Shown one piece after another: positions 47,539 through 57,495 of a stretch of 64,000 nt of DNA. The position numbers were made by a program, and so were the translations under genes. The stretch spans positions 310,001 to 374,000 of the forward strand of contig NZ_JAHSPG010000015.1 of assembly GCF_019130065.1 (NCBI RefSeq), read 5' to 3'. Origin of the DNA: Pinibacter aurantiacus. Its GTDB lineage: Bacteria; Bacteroidota; Bacteroidia; Chitinophagales; Chitinophagaceae. The number at the start of each line of letters is the position of its first letter. Position 1 is the stretch's first letter. The notes under the pieces are model-generated. The model did not search any database, was not told the DNA's origin, and worked only from the letters and a program-made list of their open reading frames with translations.

Positions 47539-48605
47539 AGCCCAAGGTATTTTTTTATCTGCTCAAAAGTAAAATCGAGTTTGTCTGCGTTCGTTTGCTT
47601 GTACCAATTCAAAGTCCATTCTATCGCCTGTGCGGCGTCAAGTTTAGGTTGCCATTCTAATTCCGTTATTGCTTTTGTAATATCAAGTTGCAACAAACCG
47701 GCCTCATGCGGCTGATTCTTATCGGAAATATCGTTCCAACTTCCTGCGCCCCAGGCTTTGATTGACACTTCTACAAGTTCTTTAACTGACAAGTGATCTT
47801 TGGGTTGCGGACCAAAATTGTAGGCTCCGCTATATTTCGCCGGCTCAGCATCAAGCAGTGCTCCCAGGATCAAATAGCCACACAATGGCTCGAGCACGTG
47901 TTGCCACGGACGTACGGCATGTGGATTGCGAACATCAATCGCAAGTTCAGCAATCAACGATCGCACGATGTCAGGAACAATTCTGTCCTGGCTCCAATCA
48001 CCACCACCAATTACATTTCCTGCCCTTGCGCTGGCTAATGCTTTTTTATGGGAAGCGTATTTCTGTACATTAAAAAAAGAGCTTCTGAACGAATTCACCA
48101 CCAATTCTGTACAAGCTTTGCTCGCACTGTAGGGATCGTAGCCGCCCAGCACGTCGCTTTCCTTATATAATGTTCCGTTTTCTTTATTCTCGTACACCTT
48201 GTCTGTAGTGACCACCACCACAGTACATTTTTTCTGCAGAGCGTTTACTGCTTCAAGCACATTCGCCGTACCTACCACATTTACTTCAAATGTTTCAGCG
48301 GGAACTTTATATGATCTTCTAACCAGTGGCTGTGCAGCCAAATGAAAAACAAAATCCGGCTGAAAACTTTCTATCTCAGCATTTAACTTTTGCTTGTCTC
48401 TTATATCCGCAATAACACTTTGTTCTATTAAGTTTTGCTCTGCAAGGTGGGCGTACAAACTGTCTGCATATTCCGGTTCCAGCGCATAACCTTTTACGTT
48501 AGCACCCAATATGCGCAAAACAGAAACGAACCAACTGCCTTTAAACCCAGTGTGGCCCGTTACAAAAACTTTCTTTCCCCGATATGAATTTTCAAGACGG
48601 TTCAT
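47535..48605 (-). CDS. rfbG: CDP-glucose 4,6-dehydratase
   Basis: 356 residues from ATG 48605 (MNRLENSYRGKKVFVTGHTG); an ATG six codons upstream would overlap rfbF by 16 bp. Extended SDR: VTGHTGFKGSW (about 15-25), HLAAQPLVRRSY (about 88-99), VVVVTTDKVYEN (about 124-135), DPYSASKACTELV (about 152-164, YxxxK) and RAGNVIGGGDWSQDRIVPD (about 192-210). It converts CDP-glucose to CDP-4-keto-6-deoxyglucose. The HTGFKGSW and GGGDWS motifs distinguish it from dTDP-glucose dehydratase. Confidence 0.95.
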   Translation of the reverse strand: MNRLENSYRGKKVFVTGHTGFKGSWFVSVLRILGANVKGYALEPEYADSLYAHLAEQNLIEQSVIADIRDKQKLNAEIESFQPDFVFHLAAQPLVRRSYKVPAETFEVNVVGTANVLEAVNALQKKCTVVVVTTDKVYENKENGTLYKESDVLGGYDPYSASKACTELVVNSFRSSFFNVQKYASHKKALASARAGNVIGGGDWSQDRIVPDIVRSLIAELAIDVRNPHAVRPWQHVLEPLCGYLILGALLDAEPAKYSGAYNFGPQPKDHLSVKELVEVSIKAWGAGSWNDISDKNQPHEAGLLQLDITKAITELEWQPKLDAAQAIEWTLNWYKQTNADKLDFTFEQIKKYLGL

Positions 48606-48607
48606 CG

Positions 48608-49384
48608 TTACCAAACTTTCCATTTTGCCTGATTATTTTTCCATAGATCTTCCAATTCAATCTTATCTCTTAGTGCATCCATGCATTTCCAAAATCCTTT
48701 ATGCTGGTAAGCTACGAGTTCGTTGTCCTCTGTAAGTTTTTCCAAAGGTTCGTCTTCCCACATCATCTGGCTCATATCTGCTTGCAGGTATTTAAAGACT
48801 TCTGGTTTCAACACGAAAAAGCCTGCATTGATCCACTTTCCTTCATCCTTTGCTTTTTCTCTGAATGATTCAACTTCGCCATTGGCCGCAAGATCCATCC
48901 CGCCAAAACGGGCTTCGAGCTGCACTGCAGTAACAGTGGCAATTTTGTTATGGGATTTGTGAAAAGCAATCAACTCATCCATATTTACGTCGCATACACC
49001 GTCTCCGTAGGTCAACATAAAATCTTCGTTACCTATATACTTTTGCACTTGCTGAAGCCTGCCTGCAGTTTTTGTATTAAGACCAGTTTCTACGAGGGTT
49101 ATTTTGAAATTTTCACTCTGTGTGCCCAGAACTTCCATTTTGTTGTTTGCAACATCTATTGTTATATCCGAATTATGCAAAAAGTAGTGCATAAAATATT
49201 CTTTAATAACATACCCTTTATAGCCGAGACAAACGATAAAATCATTAAAACCATAATGACTATAAATCTTCATGATATGCCACAAAATGGGCTTACCACC
49301 AATTTCAACCATTGGTTTTGGTCTAATGTCTGTTTCTTCGGAAATCCGTGTTCCTAAGCCACCGGCGAATATGACAACTTTCAT
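48608..49384 (-). CDS. rfbF: Glucose-1-phosphate cytidylyltransferase
   Basis: 258 residues. Nucleotidyltransferase start MKVVIFAGGLGTRISEETDI (1-20), with RPKPMVEIGGKPILWHIM (22-39), LTYGDGVCDVNM (about 123-134) and the final WKVW typical of RfbF. It makes CDP-glucose from CTP and glucose-1-phosphate, the first step of the operon. rfbG starts 2 bp later. The 291-bp upstream spacer (49385-49675) is shared divergently with the large surface protein gene; no clear -7 box was found there. Confidence 0.95.
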   Translation of the reverse strand: MKVVIFAGGLGTRISEETDIRPKPMVEIGGKPILWHIMKIYSHYGFNDFIVCLGYKGYVIKEYFMHYFLHNSDITIDVANNKMEVLGTQSENFKITLVETGLNTKTAGRLQQVQKYIGNEDFMLTYGDGVCDVNMDELIAFHKSHNKIATVTAVQLEARFGGMDLAANGEVESFREKAKDEGKWINAGFFVLKPEVFKYLQADMSQMMWEDEPLEKLTEDNELVAYQHKGFWKCMDALRDKIELEDLWKNNQAKWKVW

Positions 49385-49675
49385 TAATATTATTTTTTCT
49401 AAGCTGCTAAAATCAACAAACTACACATTACAAAAACTACACTTAACTTAACATAAACCGGGTAAAACTAATACTTTATAGAATACTATCATCAGCCCCG
49501 GTCTTTTTTGCTGTTTTTTTATTTCTTTCCAAATCAAGCCAAAACGTTTGTACTAAAGCGTTTAAAAGGTTCCTTATAAAAGCATCTCCCATTCACAAAC
49601 TAATAACATGAAAATTTAGCACCCTCGAAAAAAAGTGTTTTTTTTGCACCTACCCCAAACTCCCGGTAAACCCTT

Positions 49676-52600
49676 ATGGCATTAGAAAAAGTATTTAAGC
49701 CTGTCCTATTTTGTTTTTTATTTGTTTGCTTTTTGACAACTGTGGGTTCTGCCAATGATGGCGGAAAATCACGATTTAAAAAAAACAATGTAAAACTAGA
49801 CAATACAACCAAAGAAAACGCGCCACCTTGTCCAACGCTTTCCGGCACACTTACAGGAAGTACGACATGCATAAACAGTCAACCAACATTAACGTTTACC
49901 TCCACAACCGGCCAGGCTCCATATACAATAACATTTACCAATGGAACTAAAAACTTCACTGCAACGAATGTAAAAAGTGGTGTATCATTTACAGTTGCTG
50001 AAACCATTGCAAACAACACTTATTATTCTCTCCTAAGCATTACTGATGCAAATGGCTGTTCTAATAACGTGTCCTCGACCAGCACAGGAACAAACCTTAT
50101 TGCAAACGGGGATTTTTCACAAGGCAATACCGGTTTTACATCCTCATATCATTATACCCCAAACAATGTTACAGAAGCAGAGTATTATGTAGGATCAAAC
50201 TCCTACGTTTGGAACCCCCACACTGCCCAATGTTTTGATCACACCAGCGGGAATGGAAATATGATGCTTGTGAATGGAGCACCCACGGTAAATGTGGGCG
50301 TTTGGAAACAAACGATAACTGTAACGCCAAACACGAATTATGTCTTCTCGGCGTGGATCGAATCTATTTCTCCCAACAATCCGGCAATGCTGCAGTTCTC
50401 GATAAATGGTGTTCAGCTCGGAAATGTGTTTCAGGCTTCCACTACCACGTGCTACTGGCAACAGTTTTATACAACCTGGAATTCGGGCAATAATACAACA
50501 GCAGTTATCAGCCTGATCAACCAAAATAATATTGTGCAGGGAAATGATTTTGCGATCGATGATATTGTTTTTTCAGGAATAAAGCCGGCAAACGAAAAGA
50601 CCTTAGTAGAGGTAAAAGATTGCAGTACGCCTTCGGCGAGCTTCACAGCACCAGATACAGTTTGCGTAAACACACCTGTACAAATCACAAACACATCTGT
50701 TGCCGGCAGTAGCTATTATTGGAATTTTTCTGTAGCTGATATCAATAAAACGCCTATCGGACAAAACATAGGCAATGTTGGAGGAATGCTTTCAAGCCCG
50801 GTTTTTATCGACATTGTTTCAGACAATGGCAACTACTATGGATTCCTTACCAATTATGTTGGCGGACATCTTATAAGATTTGATTTTGGTAACAGTATGC
50901 TCAACACGCCTGTTGCAACGGATCTTGGCAACTTTGGAATAATGCCCTTGCCAATAGGCGTAGAAGGTATACAGGTAGTAAAAAATAATGGAAAATGGTA
51001 CGCAATTATTGTAGGGGGAAGCGCCATTGCGGGAAATAGTGCCAGGATAATCAAGATAGATTTCGGAACAAATATTGCCAACAATTCTCCTACCGCCACC
51101 AACTGGGGCAATCTTGGAAACATGGAGCAGCCAATTGATTTGAACATGTTTGAAGAGAACGGAAATTGGTACGGCTTTACCGTGAACGCAGAGAACAACA
51201 CTGTTACGAAGTTCTCTTTTGGCAATAATTTCAACAACCCTCCCGCGGCCACCAATCTCGGTGGATTTGGTTTGCTTAGTTATCCGACAGGGATCAATGC
51301 TATTCACGAAAACGGCAATTGGTATGTGTTCATAACAAATGCCACCAGCTCAACAATTACGAGACTCGATTTTGGCAGCTCACTAACTAACACTCCCACA
51401 GCAGTAAATCTTGGCAATCCAAGCAATGCATTGAATCAGCCAAGGGATTTAATTATCATGCGTTTTTGCGGTCAACTGATTGGTTTTGTAGCAAATGGCA
51501 AGGACCCCAATCGCCCATCATCAAACGATCTTACTAAACTTGATTTTAATGACCTGATCACCAATTCGCCAACAGGTACATCTTTGGGCAATATTGCCAA
51601 TTTCCAGTTTCCGCACTCTTTGTCAAGGCTGTTCCGCGAAGGCTCGGATCTTTATACATTTATTCCAAACGTACAGAATAACACGCTCAGCCGTTTGAAA
51701 TTCGCAGGAAGCAGTGATGTCAATATTCCCAACTCATCATCGAAGACACCTCCTACCGTCACCTATTCCAAACCCGGCATTTACAACATCAATTTGCTGA
51801 TGGACGAAGGCTTACCTACTCAAAGTTCGTATTGTAAATCTGTTGTCGTAGTTGCACCCGAAACAGCATTCCTTGGAAAAGACGTATCTACTTGTGACAA
51901 GACCTACACAATAGATGGAACAAGACCCAACGCCAAAAGCTATTTATGGAGCAATGGTGCAACCACCCCAACGATAGCGGTTAACCAAACGGGTGATTAC
52001 TGGGTAGAGGTTACAACAAATGCGCCTTGTCCTGCAAGAGACACCATCAACATTCAGTTTAAAACCTGCGCCATTGCCGGTTTCACCGCACCTGATACAG
52101 TATGCGTAAATACGCCACTAAAGATTACGAACACTTCAGTGCTTGGCACCAGTTTTTATTGGAACTTTTCTGTTGCCGATATAAACAAAACGCCTTTAGG
52201 TGAAAATCTTGGTAACGTTGGCGGAGCACTTTCAAGCCCGGTTTTTATAGACCTTGTTTCGGATAACGGCAAATACTATGGTTTTCTGACCAACAATATA
52301 CCAAGTCATTTGATACGATTCGATTTTGGCACCAGCATGACAAATACTCCTGTGGCCACGGACCTCGGCGATTTGGGCGCATTGCCAATGCCGCAGGGGC
52401 TTGAAGGTATACAGGTAATTAAAAATAACGGCAAATGGTATGCGATCATGGTTGGAGGGGACCCGGGCGCCGGCAGCACTCCGAGAATTGTAAAGGTAGA
52501 TTTTGGCACCAACCTGGAAAATCCAAACCCTACCGCAACGAACTGGGGAAATCTTGGAAATCTATTAACTCCTGTTGATTTAAACATCTTCCAGGAAAAC

Positions 52601-55600
52601 GGGAAATATTACGGCTTTACTGTAAATGCCAACAATAACACCGTAACAAAATTTGATTTTGGCACCGACTTTAACAATCCTCCTGTTGCAACGAATCTTG
52701 GTGGATTTGGTTTACTCAATTATCCGACGGGCATTAACGCAATTAATGAAAATGGCAATTGGTATGTGTTCATCACAAATGCAGGCAGCTCAACAATTAC
52801 AAGACTTGATTTCGGCAGTTCGCTAAACAATATTCCTGTAGCTGTTAACCTCGGCAACCCAAGCAACGCATTGACCCAACCGAGAGACCTGACGATCATG
52901 CGTTTTTGCGGACAACTGATTGGCTTTGTCGTTAATGGTAAAGTGCTTGGTGGAACAACTGCTAACACACTTACCAAGCTTGACTTCAACGATCTTATTA
53001 CCAATGTGCCAACCGGCATTAACATGGGCAATAATGCCAACTACAGCTTTCCCCATTCTTTATCGAAAGTTTTCCGTGAAGGAAATGACCTTTACACGTT
53101 TATTCCAAATGTCGACAACAACACACTCAGCCGTTTGAAATTTGCAGGAAGCAGCGATGTTGACATTCCGAATTCGCCGTTGCAAACGCCACCACTTATT
53201 ACCTATTCCAAGCCCGGCATTTACAATATCAATTTGTTGATGGATGAGGGTTTGCCTACACAAGGCTCTTTCTGTAAATCAGTGCTTGTATTACCTGCAC
53301 CAGATGCACGCCCGACACTGGATACTTTCCTTTGCCGCGGCGACAGTGTAAAGCTGCAGGCTTACTCCAAGTACAGCAAATACTTATGGAACAACGGAGC
53401 AACCGATACAGCTATATTCGCCAAAGCTGCCGGCAGTTATTATGTAGAATATGATTACTATGGTTGCAAAGGAAAAGATGATTATACCACTACGGTAAAA
53501 GAGTTGCCAATCGTTAATCTTGGCGTTGATACAAGCATTTGTAAAAATGATTCATTGCTGCTTGATCCAAAAAATCTTGGCGCAAAATTCTTATGGCAGG
53601 ATAAAAAAACGGATAGTGTCTATTGGGTTAAAACGGCCGGCAACTACAATGTAAAAATTACGGACGAATTTGGCTGTGTTCAAAAAGATACGATCGCTGT
53701 TGGCATATTCGCTTTGCCAAACGTAGGTTTGCCAGATAGCAGCTACTACTGCAAAAATGACTCGCTGCAATTAGATGCAGGAAAGAATGCAACTATCTAT
53801 TCGTGGGATAATGGAGAAAGCACGCAAACGATTTGGGCAAAGACCATTGGCAACTATATTGTAAAAGTCACAGATGCGAATGGCTGTGTTAATAAAGACA
53901 CCAGCTATATCAGTGAAAGAGCTTTGCCGTTGATTGATTTGATCGAGGATACTTCTATTTGTAAAAACGATTCGTTGCTATTAGATGCAGGTGCAAACGC
54001 AACGAAATATGTATGGCAGGATGGGTCTTCCAAAAATACTTTCAAAGTAAAGCAAGCAGGCTTTTACAAAGTTGTTATTACAGACAAATACGGTTGCAGC
54101 AATAAAGACTCTTTGAATGTTAGCACATTGGAGCTACCGGTAATTAATCTTGCAAGCAACGCTTCTATTTGTAAAAATGATTCTCTCCTGCTTGACGCGG
54201 GCACCAATGGCCTGAAGTACTTGTGGCAGGATGGTTCAGCAAATCAAACAATCTGGGCAAAGCAGGCGGGAAATTATGTAGTGGCAGTTACGGATGCCAA
54301 CAATTGCACAAACAAGGACACTACGGCCCTTTCTATATGGCAATTGCCTGTGATAACACTTGCCGATAACACAACCATTTGTGTCGGAAGTTCTGCCCAA
54401 ATAAATGCATCCTCGGCAACAGGAACACTGTATCAGTGGGTATCTTCTCCTACGCTATCGGCCGCAAATATTTCGAACCCTATTGCCACTCCAACAGATA
54501 CAACTAAATACTACTTAAAGGTTACCGACGCCAACAACTGTTCAAACAAAGATTCTATAACTGTGAATGTCGTAGCTGTACCAACAGTTACAATGCGCAA
54601 GGATACCGCAATATGTACTGGTTCGTCAATTGTTTTGGCAACACAAGCAACTTCCACGAACAAATATGATTGGTCGCCTGCAGCAACGCTTGACAACCCA
54701 TCTATTGCAAATCCGACAGCAAAACCAGTAACAAAGACAACGTACATAGTTAAAGCTAGTAATGATGGTTGTGCGTCGAACGGACAAGTGACCATAGATA
54801 TTTTGCCGCTGCCGACGATCGTGAAAAGTAATGACACTACAATTTGTATTCCTGGCAGCGCACAACTCAAGGCTTCAGGGGGAGTTTCTTACAAATGGTA
54901 TCCGGTAGTAGGGTTAACCAATGCGCTTATTGCCAATCCTGTTGCAACAGCTAATAGCAGCACTTATTATAAAGTGCAGGTTACTGACGCCAACAATTGC
55001 AGCAAGCTGGATTCAGTTTACGTAAAAGTATTACCGCAACCTGTCTTTGCAATTGATCCCGGAAATCCGGCATTGTGTATTAATGATTCGTTACTTATAA
55101 CGGCCAGCGGAGGTGACGTTTATCAATGGACCCCTGCAACAAAAATACTGAACGCAAATGACGCAGCGGCGACAGTGTTCCCGGCAGCAACAACCGACTA
55201 TGTTGTTACCATCACCAACAAAACTTGTAACGTATCAGATGTTTTAACGGCGCACATAAAAGTAAATCCTTTGCCATCGATCACTATGCGCAAATCAAAC
55301 GATATTGATTGCATTAATCCGAGCACAAACATTACTGCTTCGGGAGGTATCGAATACAAATGGTGGCCGGCAGAATACCTGAATGATCCAACAGCAATCA
55401 GTCCCGTTGCCAGCGTGCTTCAAAACACGGAGTTCTATGTAAAAGTGACCGACAAAAACACTTGCTCTAACACCGATAGTATAATGGTGAACGTTACCCA
55501 CGATGGGGAAAACCTATTCGTTGTGCCGAATGCATTCACTCCAAATGGAGACGGTCAGAACGACTGCTTCAACATCCGTCATTGGGGAGTAAATAATAAA

Positions 55601-55786
55601 CTGGTTGACTTTAGCATTTATAATCGCTGGGGCGTGAAAGTGTGGTCAAGCTCAAACATTGCCGATTGCTGGGATGGAACATTTAAAGGACAACCTCAAC
55701 CGGCTGGCGGATTTGTTTACATTATTCATGCTAAAACAATTTGTGGAGATATAGTTAGAAAAGGACTGGTGATGCTGGTGAGGTAA
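49676..55786 (+). CDS. Giant T9SS type B (gliding-associated C-terminal) surface protein
   Basis: 2036 residues. Signal peptide (1-26, FCFLFVCFLTTVGSA). A jelly-roll carbohydrate-binding-like module (about 140-300; NLIANGDFSQGNTGF start) is followed by two long homologous blocks (about 320-730 and 800-1205). Each block starts FTAPDTVCVNTP and contains several TKFxFGxxFNNPP-type blades. A string of Ig-like modules then begins with SICKNDSLLLD[AP] (about 1205-1945). The C-terminal 90 residues (NAFTPNGDGQNDCFNI, YNRWGVKVW, PAGGFVYII) are the type B sorting tail. An adhesin or matrix protein at the cell surface. Flanked by the glycan operon. Confidence 0.9.
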   Translation: MALEKVFKPVLFCFLFVCFLTTVGSANDGGKSRFKKNNVKLDNTTKENAPPCPTLSGTLTGSTTCINSQPTLTFTSTTGQAPYTITFTNGTKNFTATNVKSGVSFTVAETIANNTYYSLLSITDANGCSNNVSSTSTGTNLIANGDFSQGNTGFTSSYHYTPNNVTEAEYYVGSNSYVWNPHTAQCFDHTSGNGNMMLVNGAPTVNVGVWKQTITVTPNTNYVFSAWIESISPNNPAMLQFSINGVQLGNVFQASTTTCYWQQFYTTWNSGNNTTAVISLINQNNIVQGNDFAIDDIVFSGIKPANEKTLVEVKDCSTPSASFTAPDTVCVNTPVQITNTSVAGSSYYWNFSVADINKTPIGQNIGNVGGMLSSPVFIDIVSDNGNYYGFLTNYVGGHLIRFDFGNSMLNTPVATDLGNFGIMPLPIGVEGIQVVKNNGKWYAIIVGGSAIAGNSARIIKIDFGTNIANNSPTATNWGNLGNMEQPIDLNMFEENGNWYGFTVNAENNTVTKFSFGNNFNNPPAATNLGGFGLLSYPTGINAIHENGNWYVFITNATSSTITRLDFGSSLTNTPTAVNLGNPSNALNQPRDLIIMRFCGQLIGFVANGKDPNRPSSNDLTKLDFNDLITNSPTGTSLGNIANFQFPHSLSRLFREGSDLYTFIPNVQNNTLSRLKFAGSSDVNIPNSSSKTPPTVTYSKPGIYNINLLMDEGLPTQSSYCKSVVVVAPETAFLGKDVSTCDKTYTIDGTRPNAKSYLWSNGATTPTIAVNQTGDYWVEVTTNAPCPARDTINIQFKTCAIAGFTAPDTVCVNTPLKITNTSVLGTSFYWNFSVADINKTPLGENLGNVGGALSSPVFIDLVSDNGKYYGFLTNNIPSHLIRFDFGTSMTNTPVATDLGDLGALPMPQGLEGIQVIKNNGKWYAIMVGGDPGAGSTPRIVKVDFGTNLENPNPTATNWGNLGNLLTPVDLNIFQENGKYYGFTVNANNNTVTKFDFGTDFNNPPVATNLGGFGLLNYPTGINAINENGNWYVFITNAGSSTITRLDFGSSLNNIPVAVNLGNPSNALTQPRDLTIMRFCGQLIGFVVNGKVLGGTTANTLTKLDFNDLITNVPTGINMGNNANYSFPHSLSKVFREGNDLYTFIPNVDNNTLSRLKFAGSSDVDIPNSPLQTPPLITYSKPGIYNINLLMDEGLPTQGSFCKSVLVLPAPDARPTLDTFLCRGDSVKLQAYSKYSKYLWNNGATDTAIFAKAAGSYYVEYDYYGCKGKDDYTTTVKELPIVNLGVDTSICKNDSLLLDPKNLGAKFLWQDKKTDSVYWVKTAGNYNVKITDEFGCVQKDTIAVGIFALPNVGLPDSSYYCKNDSLQLDAGKNATIYSWDNGESTQTIWAKTIGNYIVKVTDANGCVNKDTSYISERALPLIDLIEDTSICKNDSLLLDAGANATKYVWQDGSSKNTFKVKQAGFYKVVITDKYGCSNKDSLNVSTLELPVINLASNASICKNDSLLLDAGTNGLKYLWQDGSANQTIWAKQAGNYVVAVTDANNCTNKDTTALSIWQLPVITLADNTTICVGSSAQINASSATGTLYQWVSSPTLSAANISNPIATPTDTTKYYLKVTDANNCSNKDSITVNVVAVPTVTMRKDTAICTGSSIVLATQATSTNKYDWSPAATLDNPSIANPTAKPVTKTTYIVKASNDGCASNGQVTIDILPLPTIVKSNDTTICIPGSAQLKASGGVSYKWYPVVGLTNALIANPVATANSSTYYKVQVTDANNCSKLDSVYVKVLPQPVFAIDPGNPALCINDSLLITASGGDVYQWTPATKILNANDAAATVFPAATTDYVVTITNKTCNVSDVLTAHIKVNPLPSITMRKSNDIDCINPSTNITASGGIEYKWWPAEYLNDPTAISPVASVLQNTEFYVKVTDKNTCSNTDSIMVNVTHDGENLFVVPNAFTPNGDGQNDCFNIRHWGVNNKLVDFSIYNRWGVKVWSSSNIADCWDGTFKGQPQPAGGFVYIIHAKTICGDIVRKGLVMLVR
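50637..53290 (+). repeat. Large coding duplication, two blocks about 1.44 kb apart
   Basis: Block 1 (from about 50637) and block 2 (from about 52077) align over more than 400 codons with stretches of identical DNA, e.g. TTTCAAGCCCGGTTTTTAT in each. An Ig-like linker (about 51840-52070) occurs only after block 1. Confidence 0.8.
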
Positions 55787-55803
55787 TATTCTCTTTGCGG
55801 ATC

Positions 55804-55844
55804 AAAAAATAAAACCAGCCTTGATCGGGCTGGTTTTATTTTTT
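55804..55844 (+). terminator. Terminator of the surface protein gene
   Basis: A 17-bp perfect stem (AAAATAAAACCAGCC core), 7-base loop and T-rich exit, 18 bp after the stop. It works in both directions and faces a convergent gene. Confidence 0.9.
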
Positions 55845-55880
55845 GTATCAACTATTATCGAAGTTAATGTCGCCTACAAA

Positions 55881-56336
55881 TCAATTAATTCGCGCTAGTG
55901 TGAATTTGCCATAATTGTTGGGTTGTCCACTAGTTTGCCAGGCTCCCTGGGTAAGCTTTCCACTTTTATCCCATTTTCCTATCATGGTTTGGGTCACATT
56001 CACATTGTTCGCAACACCATAAACAGAAGTCACAGTACAAACAAAAACGCTATCCCTCAGCGTCCATTTGCCAACTGACAAATTTTGCTGCCCACCAGCA
56101 CTAGACTCAATGATAATAGTACTATCAGGCTTAATTGAAAAGCCAAAATACCTTTCTCCTAAACCAGGTTGCAGATCTACTGTATAAGCACCAGTCCACA
56201 ATCCTTCAATTGGATAAGTAGTAGGTTTTGTTGCTGGTTGTTGAGCGTTGGTCTTTGTACAGCTACTAATTTGAAATAGACTGATCGCCAGAGCAAAGGC
56301 TGTTAGCACTATCGAACCTAAAAGAAGTTTTTTCAT
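55881..56336 (-). CDS. Putative lipoprotein with lipocalin-like fold
   Basis: 151 residues. Lipobox at ISSC26 (FALAISLFQISSC). After a short linker, YPIEGLWTGAYTVDLQPGLG, SVGKWTLRDSVFVCTVTS and GKLTQGAWQTSGQPNNYGKF outline a small beta-barrel. Many Bacteroidota lipoproteins of this type exist without function. It is convergent with the giant surface gene. Confidence 0.65.
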   Translation of the reverse strand: MKKLLLGSIVLTAFALAISLFQISSCTKTNAQQPATKPTTYPIEGLWTGAYTVDLQPGLGERYFGFSIKPDSTIIIESSAGGQQNLSVGKWTLRDSVFVCTVTSVYGVANNVNVTQTMIGKWDKSGKLTQGAWQTSGQPNNYGKFTLARIN

Positions 56337-56431
56337 TTTCTAAAGTTTAAAAATGGGTTTATCGATAAAGATATTAAATGCCAGAATATAATCAAGCCAT
56401 TAAAGCATTTCAAAAAAAAGCAATATAATTT

Positions 56432-57274
56432 CTATTGATGATCAGTCTTGAAACAGTGTATATTTAGTTGTACGTCATAAGCAGGTGCATCAGTGCCACT
56501 TCTTGAAAATGGCGTCTTATAAACTTTTACTGCTTCAGCGATATAGTACTTAAACTGATTTCTTTCCAGTATTTGCAGCATCTCGTTTAACTTATACCCT
56601 TCATTGAAATTGCCATGATACTCCAAAAACAGATTGCCCACAAAATGCAATTTCTCTTCAATGTCCTTCATCACTTCGTATTCGGCACCTTCAATATCAA
56701 TCTTAAGAAAATCCACTTTAGCATTGATAACATCTCTTAACCTTACAGCCTGTACGCTTATGGTAGCACCTTTGGTATTATCTGCAACAATGTGGCTACT
56801 CATGTCATTGCTGCTCTCAAAATGCAGCGTGGCATTTTCAATCCAAACCGCTTTATTTTCCAACACTACATCTTTAGTATAACCGAAAGACGCCATGTTA
56901 TCCGTAAGCAATTTAAAATTTTGCGCATCTGGTTCAAATGCGGTAATCTTTGCGGTCGGACATAATTGTTTCAGGTAAATCAAACTCATGCCTATGTGAG
57001 AGCCACAGTCTATCACGCGGGCATTTTCGGGTAATTGTTGTTTGTATATTTCATCAACAAAAATTTCGGACAAGCCGTGATACACCTCAAATGCATTCTT
57101 ATAATGTAAGTTGCCACCAAGAATTTTCAGTGTTTTCAAACTCGTGTCAGAAGAATTCTTAAGATATCTAACATCAAGCCAGCCGACACCTATTTTCTTA
57201 TATGGATTTGCAAGGGCCGCCTTTGCCTTGCCAACAAAACCTTTTGTGATTTTTCCGAGAAATGAATTTGCCAT
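56432..57274 (-). CDS. FkbM family SAM-dependent methyltransferase
   Basis: 280 residues. SAM motifs: VIDCGSHIGMSLIYLKQLCP (about 86-105), ITAFEPDAQNF (about 109-119), and the FkbM hallmark LKIDIEGAEYEVMKDI (about 195-210). Family members O-methylate sugars or other hydroxyls. It is separate from the main glycan operon but may act on the same polymer (inference). It is preceded by the best promoter in the window (57319-57349). Confidence 0.9.
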   Translation of the reverse strand: MANSFLGKITKGFVGKAKAALANPYKKIGVGWLDVRYLKNSSDTSLKTLKILGGNLHYKNAFEVYHGLSEIFVDEIYKQQLPENARVIDCGSHIGMSLIYLKQLCPTAKITAFEPDAQNFKLLTDNMASFGYTKDVVLENKAVWIENATLHFESSNDMSSHIVADNTKGATISVQAVRLRDVINAKVDFLKIDIEGAEYEVMKDIEEKLHFVGNLFLEYHGNFNEGYKLNEMLQILERNQFKYYIAEAVKVYKTPFSRSGTDAPAYDVQLNIHCFKTDHQ

Positions 57275-57318
57275 TTTATTATTACATTATCTAAGCCAGG
57301 TGCAATTATTGCAAGTCG

Positions 57319-57349
57319 CAAACCTAATACTTTAGGCATATATCGCAAA
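57319..57349 (-). promoter_or_regulatory. Complete Bacteroidota-type promoter for the FkbM gene
   Basis: On the minus strand TTTG (57349-57346) is followed after exactly 19 bp by TAGGTTTG (57326-57319), the -33/-7 arrangement of the major Bacteroidota sigma factor, 45 bp before the start codon. The -33 box abuts a repeat arm. Confidence 0.65.
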
Positions 57350-57441
57350 TAAAATGATTGAATAATTGAATCATTGGTTTGTCGAGAAAGAACGGAACTT
57401 TAGTTTATTCAATTATTCAGTTACTCAGTTATTCGATTATT
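57350..57441. repeat. Inverted AATAATTG/AATAACTG arms
   Basis: The left arm (57350-57376, GATTGAATAATTGAATCATT) and right arm (57409-57441) are inverted variants of the octamer. They lie between the dnaK terminator and the FkbM promoter. Confidence 0.65.
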
Positions 57442-57444
57442 AAA

Positions 57445-57474
57445 AAAGCCAGCCTGATTACTCAGACTGGCTTT
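57445..57474 (-). terminator. Terminator of dnaK
   Basis: AAAGCCAGCCTGA with its complement (one mismatch) around TTAC, followed by TTTTTTA on the minus strand, 21 bp after the dnaK stop. Confidence 0.8.
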
Positions 57475-57495
57475 ATATTTTACTGTAACCTGTGA

